64,000 nucleotides of DNA, taken from positions 620,001 through 684,000 of the forward strand of contig NZ_BQUV01000002.1 in assembly GCF_022835695.1 (NCBI RefSeq). The letters run 5' to 3'. This DNA is from Bradyrhizobium sp. Ce-3 (GTDB lineage: Bacteria > Pseudomonadota > Alphaproteobacteria > Rhizobiales > Xanthobacteraceae). The notes below the pieces were generated by a model. That model was not told the origin of the DNA. It did no database searches and saw only the letters and a list, made by a program, of their open reading frames with translations. The translations under genes were made by a program, and so were the position numbers. This document shows, in pieces, positions 31,106 to 40,644 of the stretch (position 1 is the stretch's first letter; every line of letters begins with the position of its first letter).

Positions 31106-31804
31106 TTATTTCTTGGTCGCGGCGTAGCGGGCCTTGGTCTCGGCGTTCATTGGATAGAGGCCGGGCAGCTGGGCGCCATTGTTCACCTCATTGACGATCC
31201 AGGCTTCCATCCGCTCCTGTTCCGGGCCTTCGGCAAGCACATGGTCGAGGAACGCCTGCGGGATCAGCACCGCGCCGTCCTGATCGGCCACCACGACGTC
31301 GTTCGGAAACACGGCAACGCCGCCGCAGCCGATCGGTTCGCCCCAGCCGACGAAGGTCAGGCCTGCAACCGACGGCGGCGCGGCATAGCCGTCGCACCAC
31401 ACCGGCAAGCCGGTGCCGAGCACGCCCTCGACGTCACGCACCACGCCGTCGGTGATCAGCGCCGTCACCCCGCGCTTCATCATGCGCGCGCAGAGGATGT
31501 CGCCGAAGATGCCGGCATCGGTGATGCCCATGGCGTCGACCACAGCGATGCAGCCCGCCGGCATCGCCTCGATCGCGGTGCGCGTCGAGATCGGCGACGA
31601 CCAGGATTCCGGCGTTGCCAGATCCTCGCGCGCCGGCACGAAGCGCAGCGTGAAGGCGGGTCCGACCAGCCGCTTCTGTCCGGGCCTCAGCGGTTTGGTG
31701 CCGCGCATCCAGATGTTGCGCAGGCCCTTCTTGAGCAGGACCGTGGTGATGGTGGCGGTGGACACGTGCGACAGCGTCGCGATCGCCTCAGTGGACAGTG
31801 ACAT
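31106..31804 (-). CDS. RraA-family protein (4-hydroxy-4-methyl-2-oxoglutarate aldolase type)
   Basis: The 232-residue protein has the RraA/HMG-aldolase fold. The metal and pyruvate-binding stretch GDILCARMMKRG and the following TDGVVRDVEG are present, which argues for aldolase or decarboxylase chemistry on oxoacids more than RNase E inhibition. ATG at 31802-31804 is preferred; a longer in-frame start would add 18 poorly conserved residues. The downstream cupin is probably co-transcribed. The pair is divergent from pxpBCA. Confidence 0.83.
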   Translation of the reverse strand: MSLSTEAIATLSHVSTATITTVLLKKGLRNIWMRGTKPLRPGQKRLVGPAFTLRFVPAREDLATPESWSSPISTRTAIEAMPAGCIAVVDAMGITDAGIFGDILCARMMKRGVTALITDGVVRDVEGVLGTGLPVWCDGYAAPPSVAGLTFVGWGEPIGCGGVAVFPNDVVVADQDGAVLIPQAFLDHVLAEGPEQERMEAWIVNEVNNGAQLPGLYPMNAETKARYAATKK

Positions 31805-31972
31805 CTGGAAAGCTTGCTCCGATGGAGAGGGAAAAGACCGGCGCATGTTGCCGGGCAAAGGCCTTGCGTCAAGGGCTGCGAGAAAATCCTGCGATCATCC
31901 AAATTTATCGCCGGCATGCCGATTAATTTATTGAAGTTGCTGCATCATTTTGCACGAAGCGAATTCCGTTTT

Positions 31973-31991
31973 AGCTAGAAACACGCTAGCT
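31973..31991. promoter_or_regulatory. AGCTAG-N7-CTAGCT inverted repeat before pxpB
   Basis: A 6-bp perfect dyad lies 29 bp before pxpB, in an AT-rich stretch of the divergent rraA/pxpB gap (31805-32019). The size suits a GntR- or MarR-type operator. Only position and symmetry support it. Confidence 0.35.
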
Positions 31992-32019
31992 TGATGGCGA
32001 CCGAAGCCTGCTTGATCCA

Positions 32020-32751
32020 ATGGCCGAAACCCTCAATCCTCCCCGCCTTTTGCCGAGTGGCGACAGCGCCATCACGGTGGAATTCAGCCGCACCATCGAC
32101 GACGCCGCCAACCGGCGCGTGCTGGCGCTCGACCGCGTGATCGCGGCCGAGCCGATCGCCGGCATCACCGAGACCGTGCCGACCTACCGCTCGCTGCTGG
32201 TGCATTACGACCCCGTGCAGATCTCCTTCGATGCGCTGGGCGCGCAGCTGCTGGCGCGCGCCGCCAAGGCGCCGCCGTCCGAGACCGGAACGCGGCGCTG
32301 GCGCATCCCCGTCACCTATGGCGGCGAGCACGGCATCGATCTCGAGGACGTGGCGAAAACGCTCGGCACCACGCCCGACCAGATCGTCGCGCGCCACGTC
32401 GCCGGCGACTACCGCGTCGCCATGATCGGCTTCACGCCGGGCTGGTCCTATCTCAGCGGGCTGGAGACGTTCCTGCACATGCCCCGCCGCAAGGACCCGC
32501 GGCTCTTGACCCCGGCCGGCACCATCTCGATCGGCGGCATCCAGACCGGCGTGCAGTGCCTGGCCGGCCCGAGCGGCTGGCACCTGCTCGGCCGCACCCC
32601 CGTGCGAACCTATCAATTGCATCGCGACCCGACCTTCCTGCTGGAGCCGGGCGACGCCATCACCTTCGCGGCGGTCGACGCCAAGACCTTTGCCGAACAG
32701 GACCGTGCCGCCGAGGCCGGCGCGTTCGTCGCAGAACTGGTGACGCCATGA
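32020..32751 (+). CDS. pxpB: 5-oxoprolinase subunit B
   Basis: The 243-residue protein is of the KipI/PxpB (AHS1) family. It begins LPSGDSAITVEF and has the active-region stretch GFTPGWSYLSGL and the SIGGIQTGVQ segment. With PxpA and PxpC it makes the ATP-dependent 5-oxoprolinase that recycles pyroglutamate to glutamate in the cytoplasm. The stop is 7 bases before pxpC, and all three subunits are adjacent, which supports this role over a sporulation KipI function. Confidence 0.92.
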   Translation: MAETLNPPRLLPSGDSAITVEFSRTIDDAANRRVLALDRVIAAEPIAGITETVPTYRSLLVHYDPVQISFDALGAQLLARAAKAPPSETGTRRWRIPVTYGGEHGIDLEDVAKTLGTTPDQIVARHVAGDYRVAMIGFTPGWSYLSGLETFLHMPRRKDPRLLTPAGTISIGGIQTGVQCLAGPSGWHLLGRTPVRTYQLHRDPTFLLEPGDAITFAAVDAKTFAEQDRAAEAGAFVAELVTP

Positions 32752-32758
32752 GGACACC

Positions 32759-33793
32759 ATGAGCAAGCTCGTCGTCACCTCGATCGGTCCGGCGAGCTCG
32801 GTGCAGGACGCTGGTCGTCCGGGCTCGCAGCGCTATGGTCTGGTGCCGAGCGGCGCGATGGACCGGCTTGCGCTGGCCGCCGCAAATACGCTGGTCGGCA
32901 ACGAACTGTTTGCTGCCGCGGTCGAGATCGGCCCGTTCGGCGCCAGCTTTACCGCGCGCGGCGGCGCGGTGCGTGTCGCCCTCGCCGGCGCACCGCGCAA
33001 TGCGGACATCGGCGGCCGGCCTGTTGCGTTCGACAGCTCGGCGACGCTTGCCGATGGCGAGACGCTCAATCTCGGCTTCGCACGCGGCGGCTCGTTCAGC
33101 TATCTCGCGATCGAGCACGGCATCGAGGGCGAGCCGATGTTCGGCAGCCTTGCCGTCAACGCCCGCGCCGGGCTCGGCAGCCCCTACGCGCGGCCGCTGC
33201 AAAGCGGTGACGAGTTGAAGACGAAAGCTGCGAGTGGCGCCGCCGAACGCCGTATCGAATTGCCGGCCGCCACCGATGCACCGATCCGCATCGTGTTCGG
33301 CCCGCAGGACGACGAGTTCGCCGAGGACAACAAGAAGCTGTTCACCGACAGCGAGTGGAAGATCTCGGCCACCAGCGACCGCATGGGCTACCGCCTCGAA
33401 GGTCCCGTCATCAAGCATCTCGACGGCCACAACATCGTTTCCGACGGCACCGTGAACGGCAGCATCCAGGTGCCCGGCAACGGGCAGCCGATCGTGCTGA
33501 TGCCGGACCGCGGCACCAGCGGCGGCTATCCGAAGATCGCGACCGTGATCACGGCCGATTTCGGCCGCTTCGCCCAGATCTCCGCCGGTCGGCCGTTCCG
33601 CTTCAAGGCGGTGTCAATGGTGGAAGCGCAGGCCGAGGCGATCAAATTCCACGCGCTGCTGCATTCCCTGCCCGACCGTCTCCGCGGCATCGAGGACTTT
33701 GGCCTCAACATCGAGGCGTTGAGAGATGCTAATGTCGCTGGACAGGCGGTCAGCGCCATCGATGCCGCGACATGGCAGGTGGCCGTCCCGTAA
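32759..33793 (+). CDS. pxpC: 5-oxoprolinase subunit C
   Basis: The 344-residue protein is of the KipA/AHS2 family, related to biotin-dependent carboxyltransferases. Visible features are [19 protein letters not shown] near the N-terminus and an [21 protein letters not shown] segment late in the protein. It starts 7 bases after pxpB and pairs with it. The dedicated lyase-type active site is not assignable by eye. Confidence 0.92.
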   Translation: MSKLVVTSIGPASSVQDAGRPGSQRYGLVPSGAMDRLALAAANTLVGNELFAAAVEIGPFGASFTARGGAVRVALAGAPRNADIGGRPVAFDSSATLADGETLNLGFARGGSFSYLAIEHGIEGEPMFGSLAVNARAGLGSPYARPLQSGDELKTKAASGAAERRIELPAATDAPIRIVFGPQDDEFAEDNKKLFTDSEWKISATSDRMGYRLEGPVIKHLDGHNIVSDGTVNGSIQVPGNGQPIVLMPDRGTSGGYPKIATVITADFGRFAQISAGRPFRFKAVSMVEAQAEAIKFHALLHSLPDRLRGIEDFGLNIEALRDANVAGQAVSAIDAATWQVAVP

Positions 33794-33824
33794 GATCAAA
33801 CCAACAACAAGCGGATCTGTTGTC

Positions 33825-34598
33825 ATGACCTCAACCATCGACCTCAATTGCGATCTCGGCGAAAGCTTTGGCCCGTGGGAAATGGGCAATGACGCCGCGA
33901 TGATCGAGCTTGCGACCTCGGTCAACGTGGCCTGCGGTTACCATGCCGGCGACGCCGATATCATGCGCAAGACAGTCGAACTCGCGAAGGCGCGCGGCGT
34001 CAGCGTCGGTGCGCATCCCGGCTATCGCGACCTGCACGGCTTCGGCCGCCGCCCGATGCCGGGCCTGACCTCATCGGAGATCGAGAACCTGATCGCCTAC
34101 CAGATCGGCGCGCTGCAGGCGATCGCGACCGCGGCCGGCCACAAGGTCACCCATGTCAAGGCGCATGGCGCGATTTCCAACGTCGCCTGCGAAGACGACA
34201 TGACCGCACGCGCGATCGCCAATGCGATCAGGGCGGTCGATCCCAGCCTCGTGTTCGTGGTGCTCGCAAACTCAAAACTGGTGCGCGCCGGCGAAGCCGC
34301 CAATCTGCGGATGGCGCATGAAGTATTCGCCGACCGCGCCTATGAGGACGATGGCAATCTGGTGTCGCGCAAGAAGCCCGGCGCGGTGCTGCACGATCCC
34401 AAGGCGATCGCCGATCGCGTGGTGCGCATGGTGCAGGATGGCGCGGTGGTCTCGGTGACCGGCAAGGTGATCAAGATGCAGACCGACACCGTGTGCATCC
34501 ATGGCGACACCCATGGTGCGGTCGAGATCGCGCGCGATCTGCGCGCAGCATTGAAGCAGGCCGGCATCACGGTCGCGCCGTTCAAGACCGCGCATTGA
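33825..34598 (+). CDS. pxpA: 5-oxoprolinase subunit A (LamB/YcsF family)
   Basis: The protein has 257 residues. The family start [19 protein letters not shown] is exact and fixes the ATG at 33825 over the longer open frame. [29 protein letters not shown] and CIHGDTH carry the Asp/His residues of the TIM-barrel-like active site. It completes pxpB-pxpC-pxpA. A strong terminator follows at 34619. Confidence 0.95.
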   Translation: MTSTIDLNCDLGESFGPWEMGNDAAMIELATSVNVACGYHAGDADIMRKTVELAKARGVSVGAHPGYRDLHGFGRRPMPGLTSSEIENLIAYQIGALQAIATAAGHKVTHVKAHGAISNVACEDDMTARAIANAIRAVDPSLVFVVLANSKLVRAGEAANLRMAHEVFADRAYEDDGNLVSRKKPGAVLHDPKAIADRVVRMVQDGAVVSVTGKVIKMQTDTVCIHGDTHGAVEIARDLRAALKQAGITVAPFKTAH

Positions 34599-34618
34599 GC
34601 CGCAGCGCATCAATCCGC

Positions 34619-34646
34619 AAGGGCCGGCCGCCGCGCCGGCCCTTTT
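34619..34646 (+). terminator. Intrinsic terminator after pxpA
   Basis: AAGGGCCGGC and GCCGGCCCTT pair around CGCCGC, followed by T residues, 21 bp after the pxpA stop. Confidence 0.88.
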
Positions 34647-34747
34647 AGATTCCGTTAAGAGTCTTCTTAAACCCAAACTTGCCGTTTGATTGCTAGGTGC
34701 AACTTCCGAGCCTTTGATTGTCCTCACAGGAAATTGGGTACGAAAGC

Positions 34748-35179
34748 ATGTTCCGCACCAGCCTCTCTCTCGCCATTGCGGCGGTTGCCACTGCCGCCTT
34801 CAGCAGCGCGGCGTCCGCCGGCTGCTACAGCTGCTATACGCCGCCGCCCCAGCCCTGCACGACCTGCTATCAGGTGCAGACCGTGCCGCCGCAATATCGC
34901 ACGGTGCAGGAAACCGTGATGGTGGCGCCGGGCCGCGTCGTCGCGCATCGCACGCCGGCGCAGTATCGCACCGTGATGGTGCCGAAGACCGTGATGGTCG
35001 CGCCCGAAGGCGTCGCCTATGAGCGCATCGCGCCGCAATACGCGACGCAAGAACGCACGCAGATGGTTTCGCCGGGCTATTCCTACTACGCGCCGGTTCA
35101 GCAGACCTGCAGCACCTGCGGCGGCGGTGGCTACGGTTACGGTTACGGCTACGGCTATGGTCGCGGCTACGGCTACTGA
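34748..35179 (+). CDS. Exported Cys/Tyr/Gly-rich repeat protein
   Basis: The protein has 143 residues. Signal peptide about 1-24 (cut after ASA). The mature chain opens with CYSC and CTTC pairs. It then carries three repeats of a QYRTV..TVMVAPG(R/E)GV-type unit (the last one diverged to QYATQERTQMVSPG), then a TCSTC pair and a Gly-Tyr tail of six alternating GY units. The paired cysteines and GY tail suggest a cross-linked surface or matrix component, possibly heme- or metal-binding. ATG at 34748 puts the signal peptide at the N-terminus. I do not recognise a named family. Confidence 0.8.
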   Translation: MFRTSLSLAIAAVATAAFSSAASAGCYSCYTPPPQPCTTCYQVQTVPPQYRTVQETVMVAPGRVVAHRTPAQYRTVMVPKTVMVAPEGVAYERIAPQYATQERTQMVSPGYSYYAPVQQTCSTCGGGGYGYGYGYGYGRGYGY

Positions 35180-35201
35180 GCCGTCAGCATCCAGCCGACA
35201 C

Positions 35202-35236
35202 AAAGCCGCCGCCTGAGGACATCAGACGGCGGCTTT
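35202..35236. terminator. Intrinsic terminator between convergent genes
   Basis: AAAGCCGCCG pairs with CGGCGGCTTT around a 15-base loop, 23 bp after the Cys/Tyr-rich gene and 18 bp from the end of the convergent 50-residue gene. It can act on both. Confidence 0.82.
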
Positions 35237-35253
35237 GCAGTTCTCTCAGGGCC

Positions 35254-35406
35254 TCAGAACGGATGGACCGACAGCGTGCCGAACACGATGGCCGCGATCA
35301 CCGCAAAGGCGCTGTACAGCGCCGCGGTGTGAACTCCGGTCCCGGACTTCCTTGAAATGTGTCGCGCGTAAAAGTGCAGGCGGGCTTCCGCCGATAGCTC
35401 GCGCAT
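35254..35406 (-). CDS. 50-residue single-pass membrane microprotein
   Basis: Translating the minus strand from ATG at 35404-35406 gives 50 residues and a TGA at 35254-35256. The N-terminal half is polar and basic (MRELSAEARLHFYARHISRK). The C-terminal half, from about residue 27, is one hydrophobic helix (YSAFAVIAAIVFGTLSV) ending HPF. GGAG lies eight bases before the ATG. The size, topology and ribosome binding site argue for a real small gene ending at the shared terminator. Function unknown. Confidence 0.62.
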   Translation of the reverse strand: MRELSAEARLHFYARHISRKSGTGVHTAALYSAFAVIAAIVFGTLSVHPF

Positions 35407-35658
35407 GGTCGATCTCCAACGCCCCATTGTCGAGCATATGGAATAGCGTTCGCGGCCGGATTCAAGCGGGCGGCAGAAATAGCGATGCCGCCGCCTTCGG
35501 GAACCCGGTTCCGAGAGGAATATTCTTTCCCGCCGCTTCGGCCGAGAATCCTATTCGTTGCAATTCGAGGCGTCGGGAACCCGCGCCGGACCGACGATTA
35601 TCCAAAAACTCGAAAACAACCCCATGCACAGTAGCCCAAAGCGGCCGCCGCACCGCGC

Positions 35659-36816
35659 TCAGGGCTTCCACCGCCCGATCTTGAACGCCTCCAGGTGGCC
35701 GGGCACATCGCCCGGGTCGAACGGCGGACCGGCGAAGGCGCCGATGGCGCCGGAGCTATCTGCCGGGCGTCCGCACGCTGCGTCATAGAGGTCGGGCCTG
35801 AACACGGCCATTGCCGCCTTCAGCGCCTCCGGCCGGTAGGGCGTCTGGCCCCAGCGCACCATCTGGGCGTAGAGCCAGGCCGCCTGCCCCGGGTCCGGCC
35901 GCGCCGCCGCCTCGCGCCCGACGAGCAGATAGCGGTTGCTCTCGCGCATGGTGCCGTCGGGCGAGATCTTCAGCCGGCCATCGAGCGTGCGCTGGATGAC
36001 GCTGGCATCGACGCCGAGCCGCTCGGGCTGCGCCAGGATCTGCGCCACCTCGGCCCTGTTCCCGGGCTGCTCGATATACTCGGCGGCGCGCAGATGCGCG
36101 CGCACCAGCGCGGCCACGACATCGGGATGCTTCTCCGACCATGCCTGGCGTACCGCCAGCACCTTCTCCACCGCGCTGAGCAGGATGTCGGAGACGAAGT
36201 GCAGGATGTGGCCGATGCCGAGATCGACCGCGATCGAATTCCAGGGCGCGCCGACGCAGAACGCGTCGACATGACCGTTGGCGAGGCTGTCCACCATGTA
36301 GGGCGGCGGCAGCACCACGAGCTGGACGTCCTCGTCGGGATCGACGCCGCCGGCGGCCATCCAGAACCGCAATTGATAATTGTGGGTCGAGAACGGGAAC
36401 GTCATGCCGAAAGTCAATGGCTCAGCCCCGCTCTTGCGTCGCTTCGCCACCACGCGCGCGAGCGCCTGCGAGGTGGCCATCGGGTCGAAGCGGTCGCCAT
36501 CGAGCTCTTCCATCAGCGCGGCGTGCAGCGCCGGCGAGACCGTGATCGCATTGCCGTTGAGCCCGAGATTGAACGGCGCCGCGATCGGCACCTTGACGTG
36601 GCCGAGCCCGAGGTGTGACGCGATCGCGACCGGCGCCAGCAGATGGGCAGCATCGAACAGGCCGATGTTGAGCTTGTCGCGGACGTTCGACCACGACACT
36701 TCCCGCAGCAGCGTGATGTCGAGGCCCTCGGCGGCGGCAAAGCCCTTGTCGACCGCGACGATCAGGGCGGCGGCATCCACCAGCGGAATGAACCCGATGC
36801 GCAAGGATGTGGTCAT
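35659..36816 (-). CDS. nasS: NasS-like nitrate/nitrite sensor (NrtA-type, cytoplasmic)
   Basis: The 385-residue protein is an NrtA/CmpA-type nitrate-binding protein without a signal peptide or lipobox; it starts MTTSLRIGFIPLVDAA. The ligand-pocket region includes FSTHNYQLRFWMAAGG and PPPYMVDSLANGHVDAFCVGAPWN. Lack of export plus a four-base overlap with the ANTAR regulator upstream identifies it as NasS. NasS holds NasT inactive until nitrate or nitrite binds. In Bradyrhizobium, NasST controls nitrate assimilation and nosZ (established). No nitrate reductase genes are in the window. Confidence 0.9.
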   Translation of the reverse strand: MTTSLRIGFIPLVDAAALIVAVDKGFAAAEGLDITLLREVSWSNVRDKLNIGLFDAAHLLAPVAIASHLGLGHVKVPIAAPFNLGLNGNAITVSPALHAALMEELDGDRFDPMATSQALARVVAKRRKSGAEPLTFGMTFPFSTHNYQLRFWMAAGGVDPDEDVQLVVLPPPYMVDSLANGHVDAFCVGAPWNSIAVDLGIGHILHFVSDILLSAVEKVLAVRQAWSEKHPDVVAALVRAHLRAAEYIEQPGNRAEVAQILAQPERLGVDASVIQRTLDGRLKISPDGTMRESNRYLLVGREAAARPDPGQAAWLYAQMVRWGQTPYRPEALKAAMAVFRPDLYDAACGRPADSSGAIGAFAGPPFDPGDVPGHLEAFKIGRWKP

Positions 36817-37403
36817 TTCAGCAGCTCCGACGCCGTCAGGATCGATTGCGCGATCTCGCCGATCTTCTTCTTCTCGCGCATCGCGGTCGAGCGCATCAGC
36901 ACATAGGCCTCTTCCTCGGTCAGCCCCTTCACCTTCATCAGGATGCCCTTGGCGCGGTCGATCACCTTGCGCTCCTCCAGCGCATGCTTGGTGCGGTCGA
37001 GCTCGTCCTGCAGCTTGGCGAAGGCATTGAAGCGCGACACGCAGAGATCGAGAATCGGCTTCATCCGCTCCTTCTTCAGGCCGTCGACGATGTAGGCGGA
37101 GACCCCCGCCTCTACCGAGGCTTGGATCGAGGCGGCGTCGCTCTGGTCGACGAACATCGCGATCGGCCGGCGGACCGCGCGGCTGACCTGGAACATCTGT
37201 TCGAGCACGTCGCGGCTGGGGTTCTCGAGGTCGATGACGATGATGTCGGGGTCGAGCGCATAGATCCGCGAGAGCAGGCTCTGCATCTCGCTGATATGCA
37301 CCACGTCCGTATAGCCGGCCTCCCGCAGTCCCTCCTCCAGGATGGCCGCACGGATCGGGCTCTCGTCGACAATGACGATCTTGGGAGACGATTCAGCGCT
37401 CAT
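36813..37403 (-). CDS. nasT: NasT-like ANTAR response regulator
   Basis: The protein has 196 residues: an N-terminal receiver domain (about 8-122, Asp58 in IVIDLENP), a short coiled coil, and an RNA-binding ANTAR domain (about 130-188) with VIDRAKGILM, GLTEEEAYVLMR and the AMREKKKIGEIA motif. NasT binds two-hexaloop leader RNAs and prevents termination before nitrate genes when NasS lets it go. The gene starts 119 bp from rimO on the opposite strand. Overlap with nasS (ATGA) gives equal expression. Confidence 0.92.
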   Translation of the reverse strand: MSAESSPKIVIVDESPIRAAILEEGLREAGYTDVVHISEMQSLLSRIYALDPDIIVIDLENPSRDVLEQMFQVSRAVRRPIAMFVDQSDAASIQASVEAGVSAYIVDGLKKERMKPILDLCVSRFNAFAKLQDELDRTKHALEERKVIDRAKGILMKVKGLTEEEAYVLMRSTAMREKKKIGEIAQSILTASELLK

Positions 37404-37521
37404 CGACCACTCTTAAAGCCCGGCAAGAGCCATCCATATCACGCCGGAAGCCCCGGGAAAGGGTTGTAATTCTCGGCAATTGGGACTAGCTCCTGCCCAT
37501 CAATCAGGCAGATTCAGAGAT

Positions 37522-38847
37522 ATGCAAGAGGCCGCCACGCCGAAAGTGAGCTTTGTGTCCTTGGGGTGCCCCAAGGCGCTGGTCGATTCCGAGCGCATCA
37601 TCACCCGGCTGCGCGCGGAGGGCTATGAGCTCGCGCGGAAGCATGACGGCGCCGACATCGTCATCGTCAACACCTGCGGCTTCCTCGACAGCGCCAAGCA
37701 GGAATCGCTGGCCGCGATCGGCGAGGCCATGGCCGAGAACGGCAAGGTCATCGTCACCGGCTGCATGGGCGCCGAGCCGGAGCAGATCGAGGCCGCCTAT
37801 CCCGGCGTGCTCTCGATCACCGGGCCGCAGCAATATGAGAGCGTGCTGGACGCCGTGCACCGCGCGCTGCCGCCGGCGCACAACCCGCATCTCGACCTGG
37901 TGCCGCCGCAGGGCGTCAAGCTGACGCCGCGGCACTACGCCTATCTGAAGATCTCCGAAGGCTGCAACAACCGCTGCAGCTTCTGCATCATCCCGAAGCT
38001 GCGCGGCGATCTGGTGTCGCGGCCGGCCAATGACGTGCTGCGCGAGGCCGAGAAGCTGGTGAAAGCCGGTGTCAAGGAATTGCTCGTCATCTCGCAGGAC
38101 ACCTCGGCGTATGGCGTCGACCTGAAATACGCCGAGAGCCCGTGGCAGGATCGCAGCGTCCGCGCCAAGTTCTACGACCTCGCCAGGGAGCTCGGCGAGC
38201 TCGGCGCCTGGGTCCGGCTGCAGTACGTCTACCCCTACCCGCATGTCGACGAGGTCATCGGCCTGATGACCGAGGGCAAGGTGCTGCCCTATCTCGACAT
38301 CCCGTTCCAGCATGCGAGCCCCGACGTGCTGCGCGCGATGAAGCGCCCGGCCGCCCAGGAGAAGACGCTGGCACGGATCCAGAAGTGGCGCGAGCAGTGC
38401 CCGGAGCTGACGCTGCGCTCGACCTTCATCGTCGGCTTCCCCGGCGAGACCGATGCCGACTTCGCCTACCTGCTCGACTGGCTCGATGAAGCCGGGATCG
38501 ACCGCCTCGGCTGCTTCAAATACGAGCCGGTCGCCGGCGCGACGTCGAACGCGATCGGCAATGCCGTGCCCGACGAGGTCAAGCAGGAGCGCTGGAATGC
38601 ACTGATGGCGCGGCAGCAGAAGATTTCGGCCAAGCGCCTGAAGCGCAAGGTAGGCACCCGCCAGCAGGTGATCATCGACGAGGTCGGCCCGACGGTCGCC
38701 AAGGGTCGGTCAAAGGCCGACGCGCCGGAGATCGACGGCGCCGTCTATCTCACCAGCCGCCGCCCGCTCAAGGTCGGCGAGATCATCACCGCCAAGATCG
38801 AGCGCGCCGACGAATACGACCTGCACGGCAGCGTCGCCGGATTCTAG
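37522..38847 (+). CDS. rimO: Ribosomal protein S12 methylthiotransferase
   Basis: The 441-residue protein is a radical-SAM enzyme adding a methylthio group to Asp of ribosomal protein S12. The N-terminal cluster cysteines are 16, 52 and 81 ([20 protein letters not shown]). The radical-SAM set is Cys148/152/155 ([16 protein letters not shown]). A TRAM domain ends the chain. The ATG at 37522 is chosen because it matches the usual RimO length; an upstream TTG adds 14 residues. Divergent from nasT. Confidence 0.95.
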   Translation: MQEAATPKVSFVSLGCPKALVDSERIITRLRAEGYELARKHDGADIVIVNTCGFLDSAKQESLAAIGEAMAENGKVIVTGCMGAEPEQIEAAYPGVLSITGPQQYESVLDAVHRALPPAHNPHLDLVPPQGVKLTPRHYAYLKISEGCNNRCSFCIIPKLRGDLVSRPANDVLREAEKLVKAGVKELLVISQDTSAYGVDLKYAESPWQDRSVRAKFYDLARELGELGAWVRLQYVYPYPHVDEVIGLMTEGKVLPYLDIPFQHASPDVLRAMKRPAAQEKTLARIQKWREQCPELTLRSTFIVGFPGETDADFAYLLDWLDEAGIDRLGCFKYEPVAGATSNAIGNAVPDEVKQERWNALMARQQKISAKRLKRKVGTRQQVIIDEVGPTVAKGRSKADAPEIDGAVYLTSRRPLKVGEIITAKIERADEYDLHGSVAGF

Positions 38848-38964
38848 CTCCAGGCGATTGCTTCAAGACCTCCACGGTCGCCAGACCGCGCCCGCTCCTG
38901 TGAACCTGGCCGCAGTCTCGGCTCACAAAGCAGTGGCGGCCATTCGGCCGCACGGAGCCTGGTC

Positions 38965-40254
38965 TTGCGGCAATCATGGAAGCGACCGTTCGCGCGCGGC
39001 CGGCTGGCGGCGGCAATTCTGATCCGGCTCGCGCCGGCGCTCGCCGCCACGGCAGCGGTGGCGGAGCCCCAACCATCCTCTGAAGCCATATCCTCTGAAG
39101 CCATGGCGCAAGCCTGGTGCTTCAGCAAAAAGGACACCGCGCAGCGCATTGGCGGCTGCAGCTTTCTGCTCGCCCTGCGAAAGCTGAAGGCGAAGCAGCG
39201 CGCCAGCGCCTTCCTTAATCGCGGCGGGGCCCATCTCGAAGGCAACGATCTTGATCGCGCGATCGACGACTTCACGGAAGTGATCAAATACGAGCCGATG
39301 CGGGGCAAGGGGCTGGCCAACCGCGGCGAGGCCTATCGCCGCAAGGGCGACGTCAATGCCGCCATCGCCGATCTCGATCAGGCCATCGCGCTCGATCCCA
39401 GGGATGAGATCGCGCGCTACAACCGCGGCATCGCCCACAGCGACCGCGGCGAACCCGATCTCGCCATCGCCGATTACGACGAAGCCATCCGCCTCAGCCC
39501 GAAGGAGGCATGGTACTACAACAATCGCGGCAACTCCTACATCGACGCCAAGCAGCCCGAGCGCGCGATGGTCGACTATGATCGCGCCATCCGTCTCGAT
39601 CCGAAATTCGCGCTCGCCTATTACAATCGCGGCAATGCCTATCGCGGCCGCGACGATCTCGACCATGCGCTGGCCGACTACGACACGTCGCTCCGGCTCG
39701 ATCCGCGCTATGCGCCGGCTTACGGCAACCGGGCCCGGGTGTTTCGCGATCGCGGCGACATCGATCGGGCCCTGGCCGATTTCGATCAATCGCTGCGGCT
39801 CGATCCGGCCGGCTACCGCGACTACTACGCGCGGGGCAATCTGCACCTTGGACGGCAGGATTACACGCGGGCATTCGACGACTTCAGCAACGCGATCAGG
39901 TTCAATTCGAAATACGCGGCGGCGCTCAACGCGCGCTGCCTGACGCTCGTGATCCTGGGCCAGCCGCAGCAAGCCCTCGCCGATTGCGAGCAGTCGCTGC
40001 ATTGGAGGCCGGACGATCCCTACACGCTCGACAGCCGTGGCATCTGTCGCCTCAAGCTCGGCGAACTCAGCGCTGCGATCGCGGATTTCGATGCGGCGCT
40101 GAAGATCAATCCGAAGCTCGCGAGTTCGCTCTATGGCCGCGGCGTCGCGCGGCGCAAGACCGGCGATGCCGATGCGGCGCAGGCCGACATCGCTGCCGCC
40201 CAGGCGATTCAGTCCGACATCGCCAGGGAATTCGCGCGCTATGGCGTCGAATGA
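38965..40254 (+). CDS. Exported TPR-repeat protein
   Basis: The protein has 429 residues. A basic then hydrophobic N-terminus (about 1-33, ending AVAE) looks like a signal peptide. About ten 34-residue TPR units run from residue 75 to the end, most with the A.ADYD.AIRLDP ending. A short Cys pair (WCFSKK, GGCSF) precedes them. It probably scaffolds a periplasmic or membrane complex. The TTG start at 38965 is taken because CGGAG lies upstream and no closer in-frame ATG keeps the signal. It stands alone. Confidence 0.83.
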   Translation: MRQSWKRPFARGRLAAAILIRLAPALAATAAVAEPQPSSEAISSEAMAQAWCFSKKDTAQRIGGCSFLLALRKLKAKQRASAFLNRGGAHLEGNDLDRAIDDFTEVIKYEPMRGKGLANRGEAYRRKGDVNAAIADLDQAIALDPRDEIARYNRGIAHSDRGEPDLAIADYDEAIRLSPKEAWYYNNRGNSYIDAKQPERAMVDYDRAIRLDPKFALAYYNRGNAYRGRDDLDHALADYDTSLRLDPRYAPAYGNRARVFRDRGDIDRALADFDQSLRLDPAGYRDYYARGNLHLGRQDYTRAFDDFSNAIRFNSKYAAALNARCLTLVILGQPQQALADCEQSLHWRPDDPYTLDSRGICRLKLGELSAAIADFDAALKINPKLASSLYGRGVARRKTGDADAAQADIAAAQAIQSDIAREFARYGVE

Positions 40255-40279
40255 CGCGCGTTCGGAGTCCTGGTCCAGA

Positions 40280-40570
40280 TTACTGCGCGGGAGCGGCCAG
40301 CGCCGCGTCCAATGTGCGCAGCACGCGATGGATACGGACTGACGTGCCGATGCCTGCGTTGCGCACGTAGGCATCGATGACCGCCTCGCTCTCGACCACG
40401 ACGAGGCCGAACAGCTTGCGGTCGTCGGTCGCATAGGTGCAGATCCAGTGCATCTTGCCCTGCGTCGCGATGATGGCGTCCAGCGCGATCCGCGCGTGCC
40501 GCGCCGCCTGCGCGTCATCGGTCACATCAAAGCCGGGCGGAAGGTCTCGTTCGATCAGCAGCTTGATCAC
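40280..40570 (-). CDS. DUF4242 domain protein
   Basis: The 96-residue protein opens IKLLIERDLPPG and has MHWICTYATDDRKLFGLVV and RIHRVLRTLD, matching the DUF4242 ferredoxin-like small-protein pattern (some relatives are annotated as nickel-binding). It may be a monooxygenase-like or stress protein. It converges with the TPR gene. The promoter, if local, lies in 40571-40640. Confidence 0.78.
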   Translation of the reverse strand: MIKLLIERDLPPGFDVTDDAQAARHARIALDAIIATQGKMHWICTYATDDRKLFGLVVVESEAVIDAYVRNAGIGTSVRIHRVLRTLDAALAAPAQ

Positions 40571-40644
40571 GGCGTTCCTCCAAGATTGCCTCGTCGCAAC
40601 CTAACACGCTCCGCGAACCACTTGCCCGCGATATCGCCCGCCGC

